Shown: one piece after another, positions 5,927 to 13,238 of the stretch
Numbering within the stretch: the stretch's first letter is position 1
Layout of the letters: the number at the start of each line of letters is the position of its first letter
From: UBA1672 sp964015995
GTDB taxonomy: Bacteria > Pseudomonadota > Alphaproteobacteria > Micavibrionales > Micavibrionaceae
Length of the DNA stretch: 16,120 nucleotides
NCBI GenBank assembly: GCA_964015995.1
Contig: CAXHFH010000048.1
Coordinates: 1 to 16,120, forward strand
Reading direction: 5' to 3'
Position numbers and translations under genes: made by a program
The notes under the pieces: generated by a model
What the model was told of the DNA's origin: nothing
The model's input: the letters and a program-made list of their open reading frames with translations, nothing else
Databases searched by the model: none

Positions 5927-7459
5927 TTAGTCTATCTCAATGGTCGGGGCATCAATTTCCGGATCTTCGAAGTAAAATTCCAATTCTTGATCGTCTAGCT
6001 CGCTGTTATCGTTTGCACAATGAATTTGACCTTCTGCATGAAAATGGCAATGAAGAAGTGGCTTTTCGCTAACCTGTGTCATTGTGGTTAAGTATGCAGC
6101 ATATAGTGCCGCCGCCGTTACGCCTTGCCATCGTTTAATTTTACCGTTTTGTGCGCTTAAGACACCAACCGCCAGTGCGGATGATCCGATAAAGGCCCCC
6201 CAATTTAACATGCCCTCTACATTATTTGGGCGTAGGGATTCAGGTACTTGAATGTTCGAGAGGTGATCGGCCAAGTCTACGCCCAGACTGTCTAAGCCGC
6301 TAATCGCTCCAATCGCACCGCCCACCAGTAGCGTATTTGTAATATTACAGCCCATTACATTTCCAAGGGCAAATCCTGTTTTCTTTTTCAAGGCAGCTTT
6401 GATGGTCATGATGGCCTCTGGCAAGGCAGTGCCGATTGCGGCGATACCGATTCCTGCAACGGTATGGCTGATGCCGCTTTTATCGGATAGGTCAAGAATG
6501 TTACTAACCACCACATCAGATACGGCAATTAACGCGCCCAGCGATAACACAGCGGACGCACCATCAACCCACGCGGGGCGTGATTTTGGGGATTTATCAT
6601 GAGTATGGTCATGCCCACAGGCACTATGGCTGTTTGTTGAGTGATCATGCTCTGTTTCATGGTTGTGCGCGTGGCTATGTCCGCAAGAGTGTCCATCCCC
6701 ATGATCATGAGTGCACTCTTCGCCACCTTTTACACGTTTATAAAGATGGTAAAGGCCAAATCCTGCCATACCGAGCCCTAAGCCGGGAATAAGCTCACCA
6801 CCCATTAATTGCGCGCCCAATGCCCCCGTACCTGCGGCCATAACAGCGGAGTTGAATTTCCAACCCACACGGTCACTATGTTTATCACCTATTCCCGCGA
6901 TAGCCGCAGTTGCACCTAATATACCCAAAGTATGCACGATTGATCCGCCAACGATATTAGAAAGCGCAAGTTCCGGCGCGCCATCGGCAAGAGCAGAAAA
7001 TGAAACAACGGCCTCACTCGCGCTATGAATAACGCCTGTCATAATCCCCAAAGACATTGCAGACATGCCGCGTTTTTCGCCAAAGGATTCAAAATCTACC
7101 AGCGCATAATCACTCGCTTTGTGCATTAAATACAGACCACCTGCCCCCAATGCGAGTAACGGCAAAATGCCCGATGGTACAACAGTTGTTAATGCGGTGG
7201 TTGCTAATAAGGCTGATGCACCCAAAACAAGAGGTCTTTGATGGCTTTGAATCCACGCAGCAGAGCGTTTAAAAAAACCTTTTATTCCTGATCCTGTATG
7301 GTCTTCGTGGCTATGATGATGATGATGTTCGTGATCGCTGTGGTCATGAGAGCAACTATGCCCATGCTCATGATCTTCATGCTCGTGCTGATGGTCATCC
7401 TCACAGGAATGTTCGCGCACATGCTCCTTATGATCATGAGGGTCTTCGTGTTCTGACAC
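5927..7459 (-). CDS. His-rich CaCA-superfamily cation exchanger, probable zinc transporter
   Basis: This 510-aa inner-membrane protein has two hydrophobic halves, each with a Na+/Ca2+-exchanger alpha repeat. Repeat 1 spans about 139-182 (HSASE at 145-149, then GGSIVH at 171-176). Repeat 2 spans about 340-385 (GTALPE at 343-348, then GCNITN at 370-375). The spacing from the key Glu to the later ligand positions, 23 and 27 residues, is the same in both and as in NCX proteins. Residues 1-54 contain 21 His, the central loop 251-287 contains 13 His, and HCHFH...HC occurs at 470-481, all likely metal-binding. It is co-directional with zigA, 23 bp downstream, under a Zur-type operator, so zinc is the expected substrate; the direction of transport is unknown. 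The start is GTG, with AAAGG seven bases upstream. An overlapping ATG is out of frame. Confidence 0.85.
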   Translation of the reverse strand: MSEHEDPHDHKEHVREHSCEDDHQHEHEDHEHGHSCSHDHSDHEHHHHHSHEDHTGSGIKGFFKRSAAWIQSHQRPLVLGASALLATTALTTVVPSGILPLLALGAGGLYLMHKASDYALVDFESFGEKRGMSAMSLGIMTGVIHSASEAVVSFSALADGAPELALSNIVGGSIVHTLGILGATAAIAGIGDKHSDRVGWKFNSAVMAAGTGALGAQLMGGELIPGLGLGMAGFGLYHLYKRVKGGEECTHDHGDGHSCGHSHAHNHETEHDHSTNSHSACGHDHTHDKSPKSRPAWVDGASAVLSLGALIAVSDVVVSNILDLSDKSGISHTVAGIGIAAIGTALPEAIMTIKAALKKKTGFALGNVMGCNITNTLLVGGAIGAISGLDSLGVDLADHLSNIQVPESLRPNNVEGMLNWGAFIGSSALAVGVLSAQNGKIKRWQGVTAAALYAAYLTTMTQVSEKPLLHCHFHAEGQIHCANDNSELDDQELEFYFEDPEIDAPTIEID

Positions 7460-7482
7460 ATTAAGGCCTTTCTTGAAAAATA

Positions 7483-8703
7483 CTAAGCTGCCTGCTTAAA
7501 CCACTCAGGGAACGGGTCTGTCAGTTTTTGCCAAAATTCCGGAGCACTCAGATAGTCTTTAACCAAACATTCATCCAAACGCTTACGAATTGAATCTTCA
7601 TCCATTTGATCCTTAAGGCCTATAAAGACAATTTCCTGCCTGCGATCACCAAAATCTTTTGTCCAATATTCCTTGATAACATTTTCAAATTCTTTTCCAT
7701 CAGGCCAATTATTTTTGGGAATAGCAGCCCACCAGCGGCCAATACCTTGATGCCTAATAATCGCACCGGCCTGAGACACCTCACCGACAAAATCCGGACG
7801 AGATGAGAGCCAGAAAAACCCTTTAGTCCTGACAACCCCCATACATTCATCATTAAAAAACTTATAGACTTTTGCAGGATCGAAAGGCTCACGGGCACGA
7901 TAGACAAAACTTGTGATGCCATATTCCTCTGTCTCGGGAACATGTTCATTCGGGTTATAAAGCTCCTGCGCCCAAAGCGGGTGTTCCTGTGCTTCTTCAA
8001 AATCAAAGAGGCCAGTATCCATCACCTCATTCATATCCACTTGCGAAAGTGTTGTTTGGATAATTTTCGCTTTGGCATTCAAACCGCGAATAATTGCTTC
8101 GACGGTATCTAATTCTTCCTCTGAGACTAAATCGACTTTATTTAATATAATCACATTGGCAAATTCAATCTGCTCAACGAGCAAATCAACCAATGTCCGC
8201 TCATCGTCCTCACCAAGACTTTCACCTTGGTCTCTCAGGAAATCTGTTGAGCTGTAGTTTTTAATAAGATTGGCAGCATCGACGACCGTCACCATCGTAT
8301 CAAGCTGCGACACATCTGAAAGACTTTGCCCGTCTTCGTCGCGAAAATCAAAGGTGGTGGCTACGGGCAGAGGTTCAGAAATTCCCGTGCTTTCAATCAA
8401 GAGATAATCGAACCTTCCCTCTTTCGCCAATTCACGAACCTGTTCCAATAGGTCTTCACGCAACGTGCAACAAATGCAACCATTACTCATCTCAACCAGT
8501 TTTTCTTCGGTGCGAGAGAGGTCAGCGCCACCTTTTTCAACAAGCGCAGCATCAATGTTGACCTCGCTCATATCATTTACGATCACAGCAACTTTTTTAC
8601 CTTCACGGTTATTAAGGACATGATTAAGCAGGGTGGTTTTTCCTGCTCCCAAAAATCCTGATAAAACGGTGACGGGTAATTTAGTGTGTTCTGAGTGCTT
8701 CAT
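7483..8703 (-). CDS. zigA: ZigA-type COG0523 zinc metallochaperone GTPase
   Basis: COG0523 (CobW/YciC-like) GTPases deliver metal to client proteins, and the ZigA branch acts during zinc starvation. With the ATG at 8703 the product is 406 aa. It shows Walker A GFLGAGKTT (16-24), the metal-binding GCICC motif (C76, C78, C79), ESTG (104-107), the NKVD guanine-specificity motif (188-191) and a C-terminal CobW_C domain with KGFFWLSSRPD and GRWWAAIP. The near-complete likeness to ZigA proteins from EEKLVEMSNGCICCTLRED onward supports the subgroup. GAGG lies eight bases before ATG 8703 but only two before the ATG at 8709, so the former was chosen. It is first in a two-gene operon with the His-rich exchanger. 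The operator at 8751 lies 48 bp upstream. Confidence 0.93.
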   Translation of the reverse strand: MKHSEHTKLPVTVLSGFLGAGKTTLLNHVLNNREGKKVAVIVNDMSEVNIDAALVEKGGADLSRTEEKLVEMSNGCICCTLREDLLEQVRELAKEGRFDYLLIESTGISEPLPVATTFDFRDEDGQSLSDVSQLDTMVTVVDAANLIKNYSSTDFLRDQGESLGEDDERTLVDLLVEQIEFANVIILNKVDLVSEEELDTVEAIIRGLNAKAKIIQTTLSQVDMNEVMDTGLFDFEEAQEHPLWAQELYNPNEHVPETEEYGITSFVYRAREPFDPAKVYKFFNDECMGVVRTKGFFWLSSRPDFVGEVSQAGAIIRHQGIGRWWAAIPKNNWPDGKEFENVIKEYWTKDFGDRRQEIVFIGLKDQMDEDSIRKRLDECLVKDYLSAPEFWQKLTDPFPEWFKQAA

Positions 8704-8750
8704 CTTCATTGCCTCGCATTCTTGTTAAGCCTGCATTCACAGACACAAAG

Positions 8751-8765
8751 TGTTATATTATAACA
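8751..8765. promoter_or_regulatory. Zur operator of the zigA-exchanger operon
   Basis: The 15-base core TGTTATATTATAACA is a perfect 7-1-7 palindrome and shares both inner arms with the site at 5228-5250. The outer bases match less well. On the minus strand it contains TATAAT, a likely -10 box, so repressor binding would block transcription of zigA. The -35 region is poor. Confidence 0.82.
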
Positions 8766-8914
8766 GTTGGTGAAAATGCAATATTAAAAAGTATTTTTCA
8801 TGCTGAAACATTGGGTAGAACCAGAAGGAACATAGCCTACGAAATAGATCACCTCACGGTTACACCATGCATCCATTCCGTTTAATGTTTTGAAGTATAA
8901 AGGTTATCTGAGAA

Positions 8915-8934
8915 AATGGTCGGAACGAGAGGAT
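8915..8934. repeat. tRNA-Pro 3' end, attachment-site copy within the intact tRNA
   Basis: Twenty bases identical to 4670-4689. They cover two bases beyond the CCA, the CCA, the discriminator base, the acceptor 3' strand and the adjoining T-arm bases of tRNA-Pro. Integration cores of tyrosine recombinases commonly lie here and leave the tRNA functional. Confidence 0.75.
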
Positions 8935-8994
8935 TTGAACCTCCGACCCCTAAGCCCCCAGCTTAGTGCGCTAACCAGGCTGCGCTACGTTCCG
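8917..8994 (-). tRNA. tRNA-Pro (anticodon GGG)
   Basis: On the minus strand the 5' acceptor CGGAACG pairs with CGTTCCG near the 3' end, followed by A and an encoded CCA. The D arm (AGCGCAGCCTGGTTAGCGC), an anticodon stem CTAAG/CTTAG around loop CTGGGGG, and a T arm with GGTTCAAATCC are all present. The anticodon reads GGG. The GGGGTCGGAGG segment is typical of proline tRNAs. Its 3' end is duplicated at 4670-4689. Confidence 0.96.
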
Positions 8995-9018
8995 ACATTA
9001 TTAAGATTAGATTTAGAG

Positions 9019-9047
9019 TATTTAACAACTCACGGGGGAGAAATCAA
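9019..9047 (-). promoter_or_regulatory. Candidate promoter of tRNA-Pro
   Basis: On the minus strand, TTGATT (9042-9047), a 17-bp spacer and TAAATA (9019-9024) lie about 25 bp upstream of the tRNA 5' end. The matches are modest. The tRNA may also be transcribed from read-through of merR. Confidence 0.3.
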
Positions 9048-9063
9048 TACGTTTTGAAAACGT

Positions 9064-9639
9064 TTAGCCACGCGGCTTAATCATGCCGCGTAATTCCTTG
9101 AGCTCTTCAAGAACAGTTTCCAAAACTTCGCGTTGTTTGGGTGATAGATTGCCCATTTTATCTGGCGTGCTCTGTACTTTCTCCGCGGCATGCGATGCCC
9201 CGCCTGTAAGTGGCCTTCTCTGCTCTACGCCTGATTTTTTACCGGAAAACACGCTAACGACTTGTTTTTTACCGGCTTCACGCAACAGTTTTTGAACGCC
9301 TTTGATGGTATAGCCTTCAACATACAAAAGATGATGTATCGCCTGTAGAAGCTCTATATCTTCGGGGCGATAATAACGACGCCCACCGCCGCGTTTCAAC
9401 GGCTTTACTTGTGAAAACTTGGTTTCCCAGAAACGCAAGACATGCTGTTTCACGCCGAGATCATCAGCAACTTCACTGATGGTTCTGAAGGCTGCGGCTG
9501 ATTTTTTTCTGCGGGAGCTATTAAGAGCAGCACCAGCTTGTACGGCACTACGGTCATATTCAGGAGATTTTTGCGAAGAGGAGTCATTGTCATGATTATT
9601 CTCATTCGTATTTTTCACTGAACTCTCTTGCATAACCAT
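9064..9639 (-). CDS. MerR-family transcriptional regulator
   Basis: Residues 52-121 form the winged helix-turn-helix of the MerR family: FRTISEVADDLGVKQHVLRFWETKF, then KPLKRGGGRRYYRPEDIELLQAIHHLLYVEGYTIKGVQKLL. The first 50 residues are polar, rich in Asn/Ser and probably disordered. The C-terminal helix (about 164-186, LSPKQREVLETVLEELKELRG) is likely the dimerisation coiled coil. No Cys effector-binding loop is present, so this is not a classic metal sensor. It lies 44 bp downstream of ihfA, and this ihfA-merR-tRNA-Pro order is conserved in alphaproteobacteria. Its targets are unknown. ATG 9639 has AAAGG close by; ATG 9633 is an alternative two codons later. Confidence 0.9.
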   Translation of the reverse strand: MVMQESSVKNTNENNHDNDSSSQKSPEYDRSAVQAGAALNSSRRKKSAAAFRTISEVADDLGVKQHVLRFWETKFSQVKPLKRGGGRRYYRPEDIELLQAIHHLLYVEGYTIKGVQKLLREAGKKQVVSVFSGKKSGVEQRRPLTGGASHAAEKVQSTPDKMGNLSPKQREVLETVLEELKELRGMIKPRG

Positions 9640-9683
9640 AATACCTTTTCTGTCGAACTTCTTAAAATCTTAGAGAAACTCTT

Positions 9684-9980
9684 TTATTTCCCTCTATTCA
9701 CACGGTCTTTAAGCACATGAGATGCTCTGAAAACCAATACTTTACGTGGAGAAATAGGCACTTCTACGCCCGTCTTAGGGTTACGTCCAATACGTTCCCC
9801 CTTTTCGCGAATTGTAAAACTCCCGAAAGATGAAACCTTTACATTCTCACCATCAATCAATGCTTTTGAAACTTCGTCTAATACAGATTCAACCAAATCA
9901 GATGATTCATTACGAGACAAGCCGACTTCTTCATAAACTGCTTCGGCAAGATCTGCGCGCGTAACCGTGCGACTTTCCAT
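9684..9980 (-). CDS. ihfA: Integration host factor subunit alpha
   Basis: IHF alpha pairs with IHF beta to bend DNA sharply at specific sites in replication, recombination and transcription. The 98-aa length is right. It starts TVTRADLAEAVYEEVGLSRNES, contains VKVSSFGSF (48-55) and carries the DNA-contacting beta arm GRNPKTGVEVPI (65-76) with the intercalating Pro. GGAG eight bases before the ATG supports the start. fabH lies upstream with a 147-bp gap containing a candidate promoter, and merR lies downstream. Confidence 0.96.
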   Translation of the reverse strand: MESRTVTRADLAEAVYEEVGLSRNESSDLVESVLDEVSKALIDGENVKVSSFGSFTIREKGERIGRNPKTGVEVPISPRKVLVFRASHVLKDRVNRGK

Positions 9981-10007
9981 AGCTATAACTCCATTTTGTG
10001 TATATTA

Positions 10008-10036
10008 AGACTACCGATTCAGAATGTTCGCGTCAA
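10008..10036 (-). promoter_or_regulatory. Candidate promoter of ihfA-merR
   Basis: On the minus strand, TTGACG (10031-10036), a 17-bp spacer and TAGTCT (10008-10013) lie about 30 bp before the ihfA start codon. The -35 box matches five of six bases; the -10 box is weak. Confidence 0.42.
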
Positions 10037-10127
10037 TCTTCCTGACACGTATAACCACAAAAAAATGATACGGGTTCAATGGGTAAAAAGATTTTATTGA
10101 TAAAAATTGGTATGGAAAATAACGCGA

Positions 10128-11090
10128 TTACATACGCACAAGCGCCGATCCCCACGTTAAACCGCCACCTAACGCTTCGAACAGAACAAGGTCACCGTCT
10201 TTTATTTTGCCCGATCGCATTGCATGATCAAATGCCAACGGAATAGAGGCCGCTGATGTATTACCATGGTTTTCAACCGTAACGACGACACGCTCCATCG
10301 GCAAAGACAGCTTCTTGGCTGTGGCCTCGATGATGCGAATATTCGCCTGATGCGGCACGAGCCAATTAATGTCTGAGGCTTCGAGTTTATTTTCCTCAAG
10401 CGCCTTGCGCACGGCGTCTGCCATAAGATTAACCGCATGTTTGAACACTTCGCGGCCATGCATCACAATATGACCGCTTTCGCCTGTGGTGCTGACACCG
10501 CCGTCAGTGTACAGAATATCTTTCAATCGACCGTCAGCGTATAGATGCGACGACAATATGCCTGCGTCACCCCCCTCTTGCGCTTCTAAGATCACCGCAC
10601 CTGCACCATCACCAAACAACACGCATGTTGTACGATCTTCCCAATTCAAAATCGCGCTCATCTTCTCTGCGCCAATCACCAGAATGCGTTTAAGTTGCCC
10701 TGCTTTAATAAAATTATCAGCAACACTGAGGGCGTAAACAAACCCTGTACACACCGCCTGAACGTCAAACGCAACACCAACAGGCACATCCAGCGCGGAT
10801 TGAACACGCACCGCAACCGATGGAAATGTTTGATCAGGTGTGGTGGTTGCCACGACTATACCGTCAATATCCTCAGGACTTATGCCGGCTTGCTCAATCG
10901 CGTTCTTGGCGGCAATCACGGCCATATCGGCTGTGCTTTGATCGTCGGCCGCAATGTGGCGCTGCTTGATACCACTACGCTGAAAAATCCATTCATCAGA
11001 AGTATCAACAACTTTCTCCAAGTCACTGTTTGTCATTATTTTTTCGGGAAGATAGCTTCCTGTTGATATGATTTTAGAACGGATAGACAT
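10128..11090 (-). CDS. fabH: Beta-ketoacyl-ACP synthase III
   Basis: FabH condenses an acyl-CoA (usually acetyl-CoA) with malonyl-ACP to start fatty acid elongation in the cytoplasm. The 320-aa product has the full thiolase-fold set: catalytic Cys114 in DVQAVCTGFVYAL, His247 in WLVPHQANIRI, and Asn277 in ENHGNTSAASIPL. It ends GGGLTWGSALVRM. AAGGA precedes the ATG at a somewhat long distance (13 bases). It follows plsX by 30 bp, so phospholipid and fatty acid initiation genes are co-transcribed. Confidence 0.97.
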   Translation of the reverse strand: MSIRSKIISTGSYLPEKIMTNSDLEKVVDTSDEWIFQRSGIKQRHIAADDQSTADMAVIAAKNAIEQAGISPEDIDGIVVATTTPDQTFPSVAVRVQSALDVPVGVAFDVQAVCTGFVYALSVADNFIKAGQLKRILVIGAEKMSAILNWEDRTTCVLFGDGAGAVILEAQEGGDAGILSSHLYADGRLKDILYTDGGVSTTGESGHIVMHGREVFKHAVNLMADAVRKALEENKLEASDINWLVPHQANIRIIEATAKKLSLPMERVVVTVENHGNTSAASIPLAFDHAMRSGKIKDGDLVLFEALGGGLTWGSALVRM

Positions 11091-11120
11091 AGGCTACATT
11101 AATTCCTTAGGCTCTTACTT

Positions 11121-12212
11121 TTACGCTTCTTGGGATATAAACGTTTCTTGATCAGTCAAGTGGGCAATATCCTTTACGACCTGATCAATATATCCCTCTC
11201 TTGCCAATCTAACGGCAAGTACGACGGCTTGTGAAAATGCCAAAGCATCTGCCCCACCATGACTTTTGATACATACACCATTCAATCCCAAAAACACACC
11301 CCCGTTATAAAGCCGAGGATCCATGCGCTTTTTGAGGGACTTAAGCGAAAAGTATGCGAACAAACCGCCTAGCATCGCCAGCGGACTGGAGGAAAATGAT
11401 TCACTGAAATAATGCTTTGTCAGGCTGCCGACCCCTTCGGCAGTCTTAAGCGCGATATTCCCCGCATAGCCATCACTGACAATAACATCAACCGTTCCTT
11501 TGGTAATGTCATTGCCCTCAACGAATCCTTTATACTCACCGGGGAAGTCTACACAGGATAGAATTTCTGCGGCCTTACGAACATGATCGGGCCCTTTAGT
11601 CTCCTCTGAGCCTACATTCAGCAGACCAACGGTTGGCCTTTCAATTCTTTTATGCGCACGGGCGAAGATTGATCCCAGAATCGCGAACTGCACGAGGTTC
11701 TCGCCATCAACAAGAACATTCGCTCCTAAATCAAGCATAATGCTGTCGCCGTTAATACCGGGCATAACCGATGCTATCGCAGGGCGATGTATCCCGGGAA
11801 CCGTTTTTAAAACCATTTTGGCCAGTGCCATCAACGCACCGGTATTACCAGCGGACACAACGGCCTTGGCCTCACCGCTTTTAACCGCCTCGATTGCCAA
11901 GCGCATGCCTGAGCCCTTACTGGAGCGCAAAGCCAAAGACGGCTTGTCGTCATTTTTGATCATTTTGTCCGTATGACGAACAGAAACACGTTTGCTCAAG
12001 TTGGGATATTTAGATAGGTGCGGTTTTATTGCGTTTTCGTCACCAAAGACCAAGAAAGAAACATCAGGCCTGCCTTTTGCGACAAGATCCAAAGCAGGAA
12101 TAATTTCGCTCGGACCAAAGTCTCCGCCCATAGCGTCTATTGCAATATTAATGTAATCCGTTGATGTCGTTTGATCCGGCAAAAAGTCACATCCCGTGTG
12201 TGTTTTGAACAT
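11121..12212 (-). CDS. plsX: Phosphate acyltransferase PlsX
   Basis: PlsX converts acyl-ACP to acyl-phosphate, the donor for PlsY in phosphatidic acid synthesis. It is a peripheral membrane enzyme. Motifs include the N-terminal INIAIDAMGGDFGP, AVVSAGNTGALMALA, LDLGAN, GLLNVGSEETKGPD, IVSDGYAGNIALKTAEG and NGGVFLGLNGVCIKSHG. The start was set at the ATG at 12212 (363 aa). The frame runs on to a TTG at 12227, which is less likely. The roughly 20 residues before AIDAMGGD are longer than usual and poorly conserved-looking. It lies between rpmF and fabH as in many proteobacteria. Confidence 0.95.
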   Translation of the reverse strand: MFKTHTGCDFLPDQTTSTDYINIAIDAMGGDFGPSEIIPALDLVAKGRPDVSFLVFGDENAIKPHLSKYPNLSKRVSVRHTDKMIKNDDKPSLALRSSKGSGMRLAIEAVKSGEAKAVVSAGNTGALMALAKMVLKTVPGIHRPAIASVMPGINGDSIMLDLGANVLVDGENLVQFAILGSIFARAHKRIERPTVGLLNVGSEETKGPDHVRKAAEILSCVDFPGEYKGFVEGNDITKGTVDVIVSDGYAGNIALKTAEGVGSLTKHYFSESFSSSPLAMLGGLFAYFSLKSLKKRMDPRLYNGGVFLGLNGVCIKSHGGADALAFSQAVVLAVRLAREGYIDQVVKDIAHLTDQETFISQEA

Positions 12213-12294
12213 GCCGCGCAGACACAAATCATCCGCATGACATTTTTATATCAAGATATATAACGTAGATTTAACGCTTTTGAAACAGCAAAGA

Positions 12295-12319
12295 CGATTA
12301 GCGCGGTATGCTCTAATCG
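12295..12319 (-). terminator. Hairpin overlapping the rpmF stop codon
   Basis: Arms at 12295-12301 (CGATTAG) and 12313-12319 (CTAATCG) form a perfect 7-bp stem with an 11-nt loop. On the minus strand it is followed by TCTTTGCTGTTT rather than a clean T tract. It may stabilise or attenuate the rpmF message, reducing plsX expression relative to rpmF. Confidence 0.3.
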
Positions 12320-12492
12320 CGATCTTCGATAACCTGACGGCCTTTATACATGCCTGTCTTCAAGTCAACATGGTGGCGACGAACCGGCTCACCTGTGTTG
12401 CTGTCTTCTACCCAGTTTTCAACAGGTAAGGCATGATGCGCACGGCGCATGTTACGCTTGGATTTAGTTGTTTTTCTCTTTGGTACAGCCAT
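12313..12492 (-). CDS. rpmF: 50S ribosomal protein L32
   Basis: The 59-aa product begins MAVPKRKTTKSKRNMRRAHH, the standard L32 start, and continues with PVENWVEDSNTGEPVRRHHV. The last part (GMYKGRQVI) is the alphaproteobacterial form. It lacks the Cys pairs of zinc-binding L32 proteins, so it is a zinc-free type. AAGGA eight bases before the ATG is a strong ribosome binding site. It sits between the DUF177 gene and plsX, the usual place. Confidence 0.97.
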   Translation of the reverse strand: MAVPKRKTTKSKRNMRRAHHALPVENWVEDSNTGEPVRRHHVDLKTGMYKGRQVIEDRD

Positions 12493-12557
12493 AGCTCTAA
12501 TCCTTTAATCGTGCTTTTATTCTACAGTTCTAACAAATTATTGTGAACGGAAACAGG

Positions 12558-12586
12558 GTAATAGCGAAAATCCAGCGACAACGCAA
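12558..12586 (-). promoter_or_regulatory. Candidate promoter of rpmF-plsX-fabH
   Basis: On the minus strand, TTGCGT (12581-12586), a 17-bp spacer and TATTAC (12558-12563) lie about 65 bp upstream of rpmF in the 138-bp gap after the DUF177 gene. The matches are weak but correctly spaced. Confidence 0.33.
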
Positions 12587-12630
12587 GGAAATTATTACAC
12601 TTATTGATGATTTTTTTACAGCGCCCGCCC

Positions 12631-13236
12631 TTATTTATCCTTCTTTTTCTCGGATGCTTTCCAATCTTTCAGTGCCGCAAATGGGTTGGCATAAATATCA
12701 TCTTCATCATCAAGGGCTGTTTCTTGCACGCTATGCTCTGCTCCCTCGGCCTTCGGATAAGGGTTCAGGGATAAGGATAAATGTTGTGTTACCAACTCAC
12801 CTAAATCTATTTTTCCATCGACCACTTCTTCGGGGTCATCATATTCTTCCAATATGGGCTGCTCGTTCTTGTCTTTAACGGCATCACGCTCACGCTTAAC
12901 CTTTGTGAAAGACACCGCGTTACTCGGCTCTGCGAACCATGCCTCAAATGTATCGCTGACATTCTGCGCCAACGGTTCTGCCGTCACCACACATAACTGA
13001 TGAATATCGGCATTAATGCGACCACTTACATGTATGACTTTATTAACATCATTCCGAACCAATACGATATCTGCGCTCAACGCCTCTATGGAATGTATGT
13101 TAAGACGATTACAAAGAGCGGGAAAGTTCGCGTCCGGGGCCGTCACTGTAATCTCAACAGGCTTATTATCGACGTCTTCAACATCAAAATTATGCGACCA
13201 TTCCTGTTCCGGTAAAACTGTTTCAGATTCGCTCAT
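12631..13236 (-). CDS. DUF177 (YceD-like) domain protein
   Basis: YceD/DUF177 proteins are encoded next to rpmF in most bacteria and are linked to 23S rRNA accumulation or ribosome biogenesis; the mechanism is not established. This 201-aa product has the family pattern: ADIVLVRNDVNKVIHVSGRINADIHQLCVVTAEPL (54-88), an acidic middle, IDLGELVTQHLSLSLNPYPK (143-162) and the terminal NPFAALKDWK. It has one Cys after the HQL where paired Cys are common in other lineages. It starts 2 bp after the chaperone stop codon, with AAGGAAGG upstream of the ATG, so translation is probably coupled. Confidence 0.9.
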   Translation of the reverse strand: MSESETVLPEQEWSHNFDVEDVDNKPVEITVTAPDANFPALCNRLNIHSIEALSADIVLVRNDVNKVIHVSGRINADIHQLCVVTAEPLAQNVSDTFEAWFAEPSNAVSFTKVKRERDAVKDKNEQPILEEYDDPEEVVDGKIDLGELVTQHLSLSLNPYPKAEGAEHSVQETALDDEDDIYANPFAALKDWKASEKKKDK

Positions 13237-13238
13237 AC

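Larger units (their letters stand above)
4670..8934. mobile_element. Putative tRNA-Pro-integrated zinc-starvation islet
   Basis: The segment is bounded by the 20-bp direct repeats at 4670-4689 and 8915-8934, with an intact tRNA-Pro on one side and only its tail on the other. It holds four genes in two transcription units, each with a Zur-type operator, and all fit zinc limitation. No integrase, excisionase or transposase is visible, so if it was mobile it has lost its recombinase or was moved in trans. About 185 bp at the left end (4690-4874) and 150 bp at the right end (8766-8914) hold no recognisable gene. The boundary interpretation is inference from the repeats. Confidence 0.5.

Noticed and set aside
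6399..6792. Several overlapping frames opposite the central His-rich loop of the exchanger
   Set aside because: They are by-products of the repetitive CAT/CAC codons; no start signal or family likeness, and the exchanger frame is clearly the coding one.
7261..7459. Tandem-repeat or CRISPR-like look of the GTGATCATG-rich segment
   Set aside because: It encodes the His-rich N-terminus of the exchanger; units are irregular and have no spacers.
9049..9063. Perfect 15-base palindrome (ACGTTTT arms) at the end of merR
   Set aside because: The centre is one base, so a usable hairpin is only about five bp with no T tract. It could be a protein site, but nothing else supports it; too short and AT-rich to claim.
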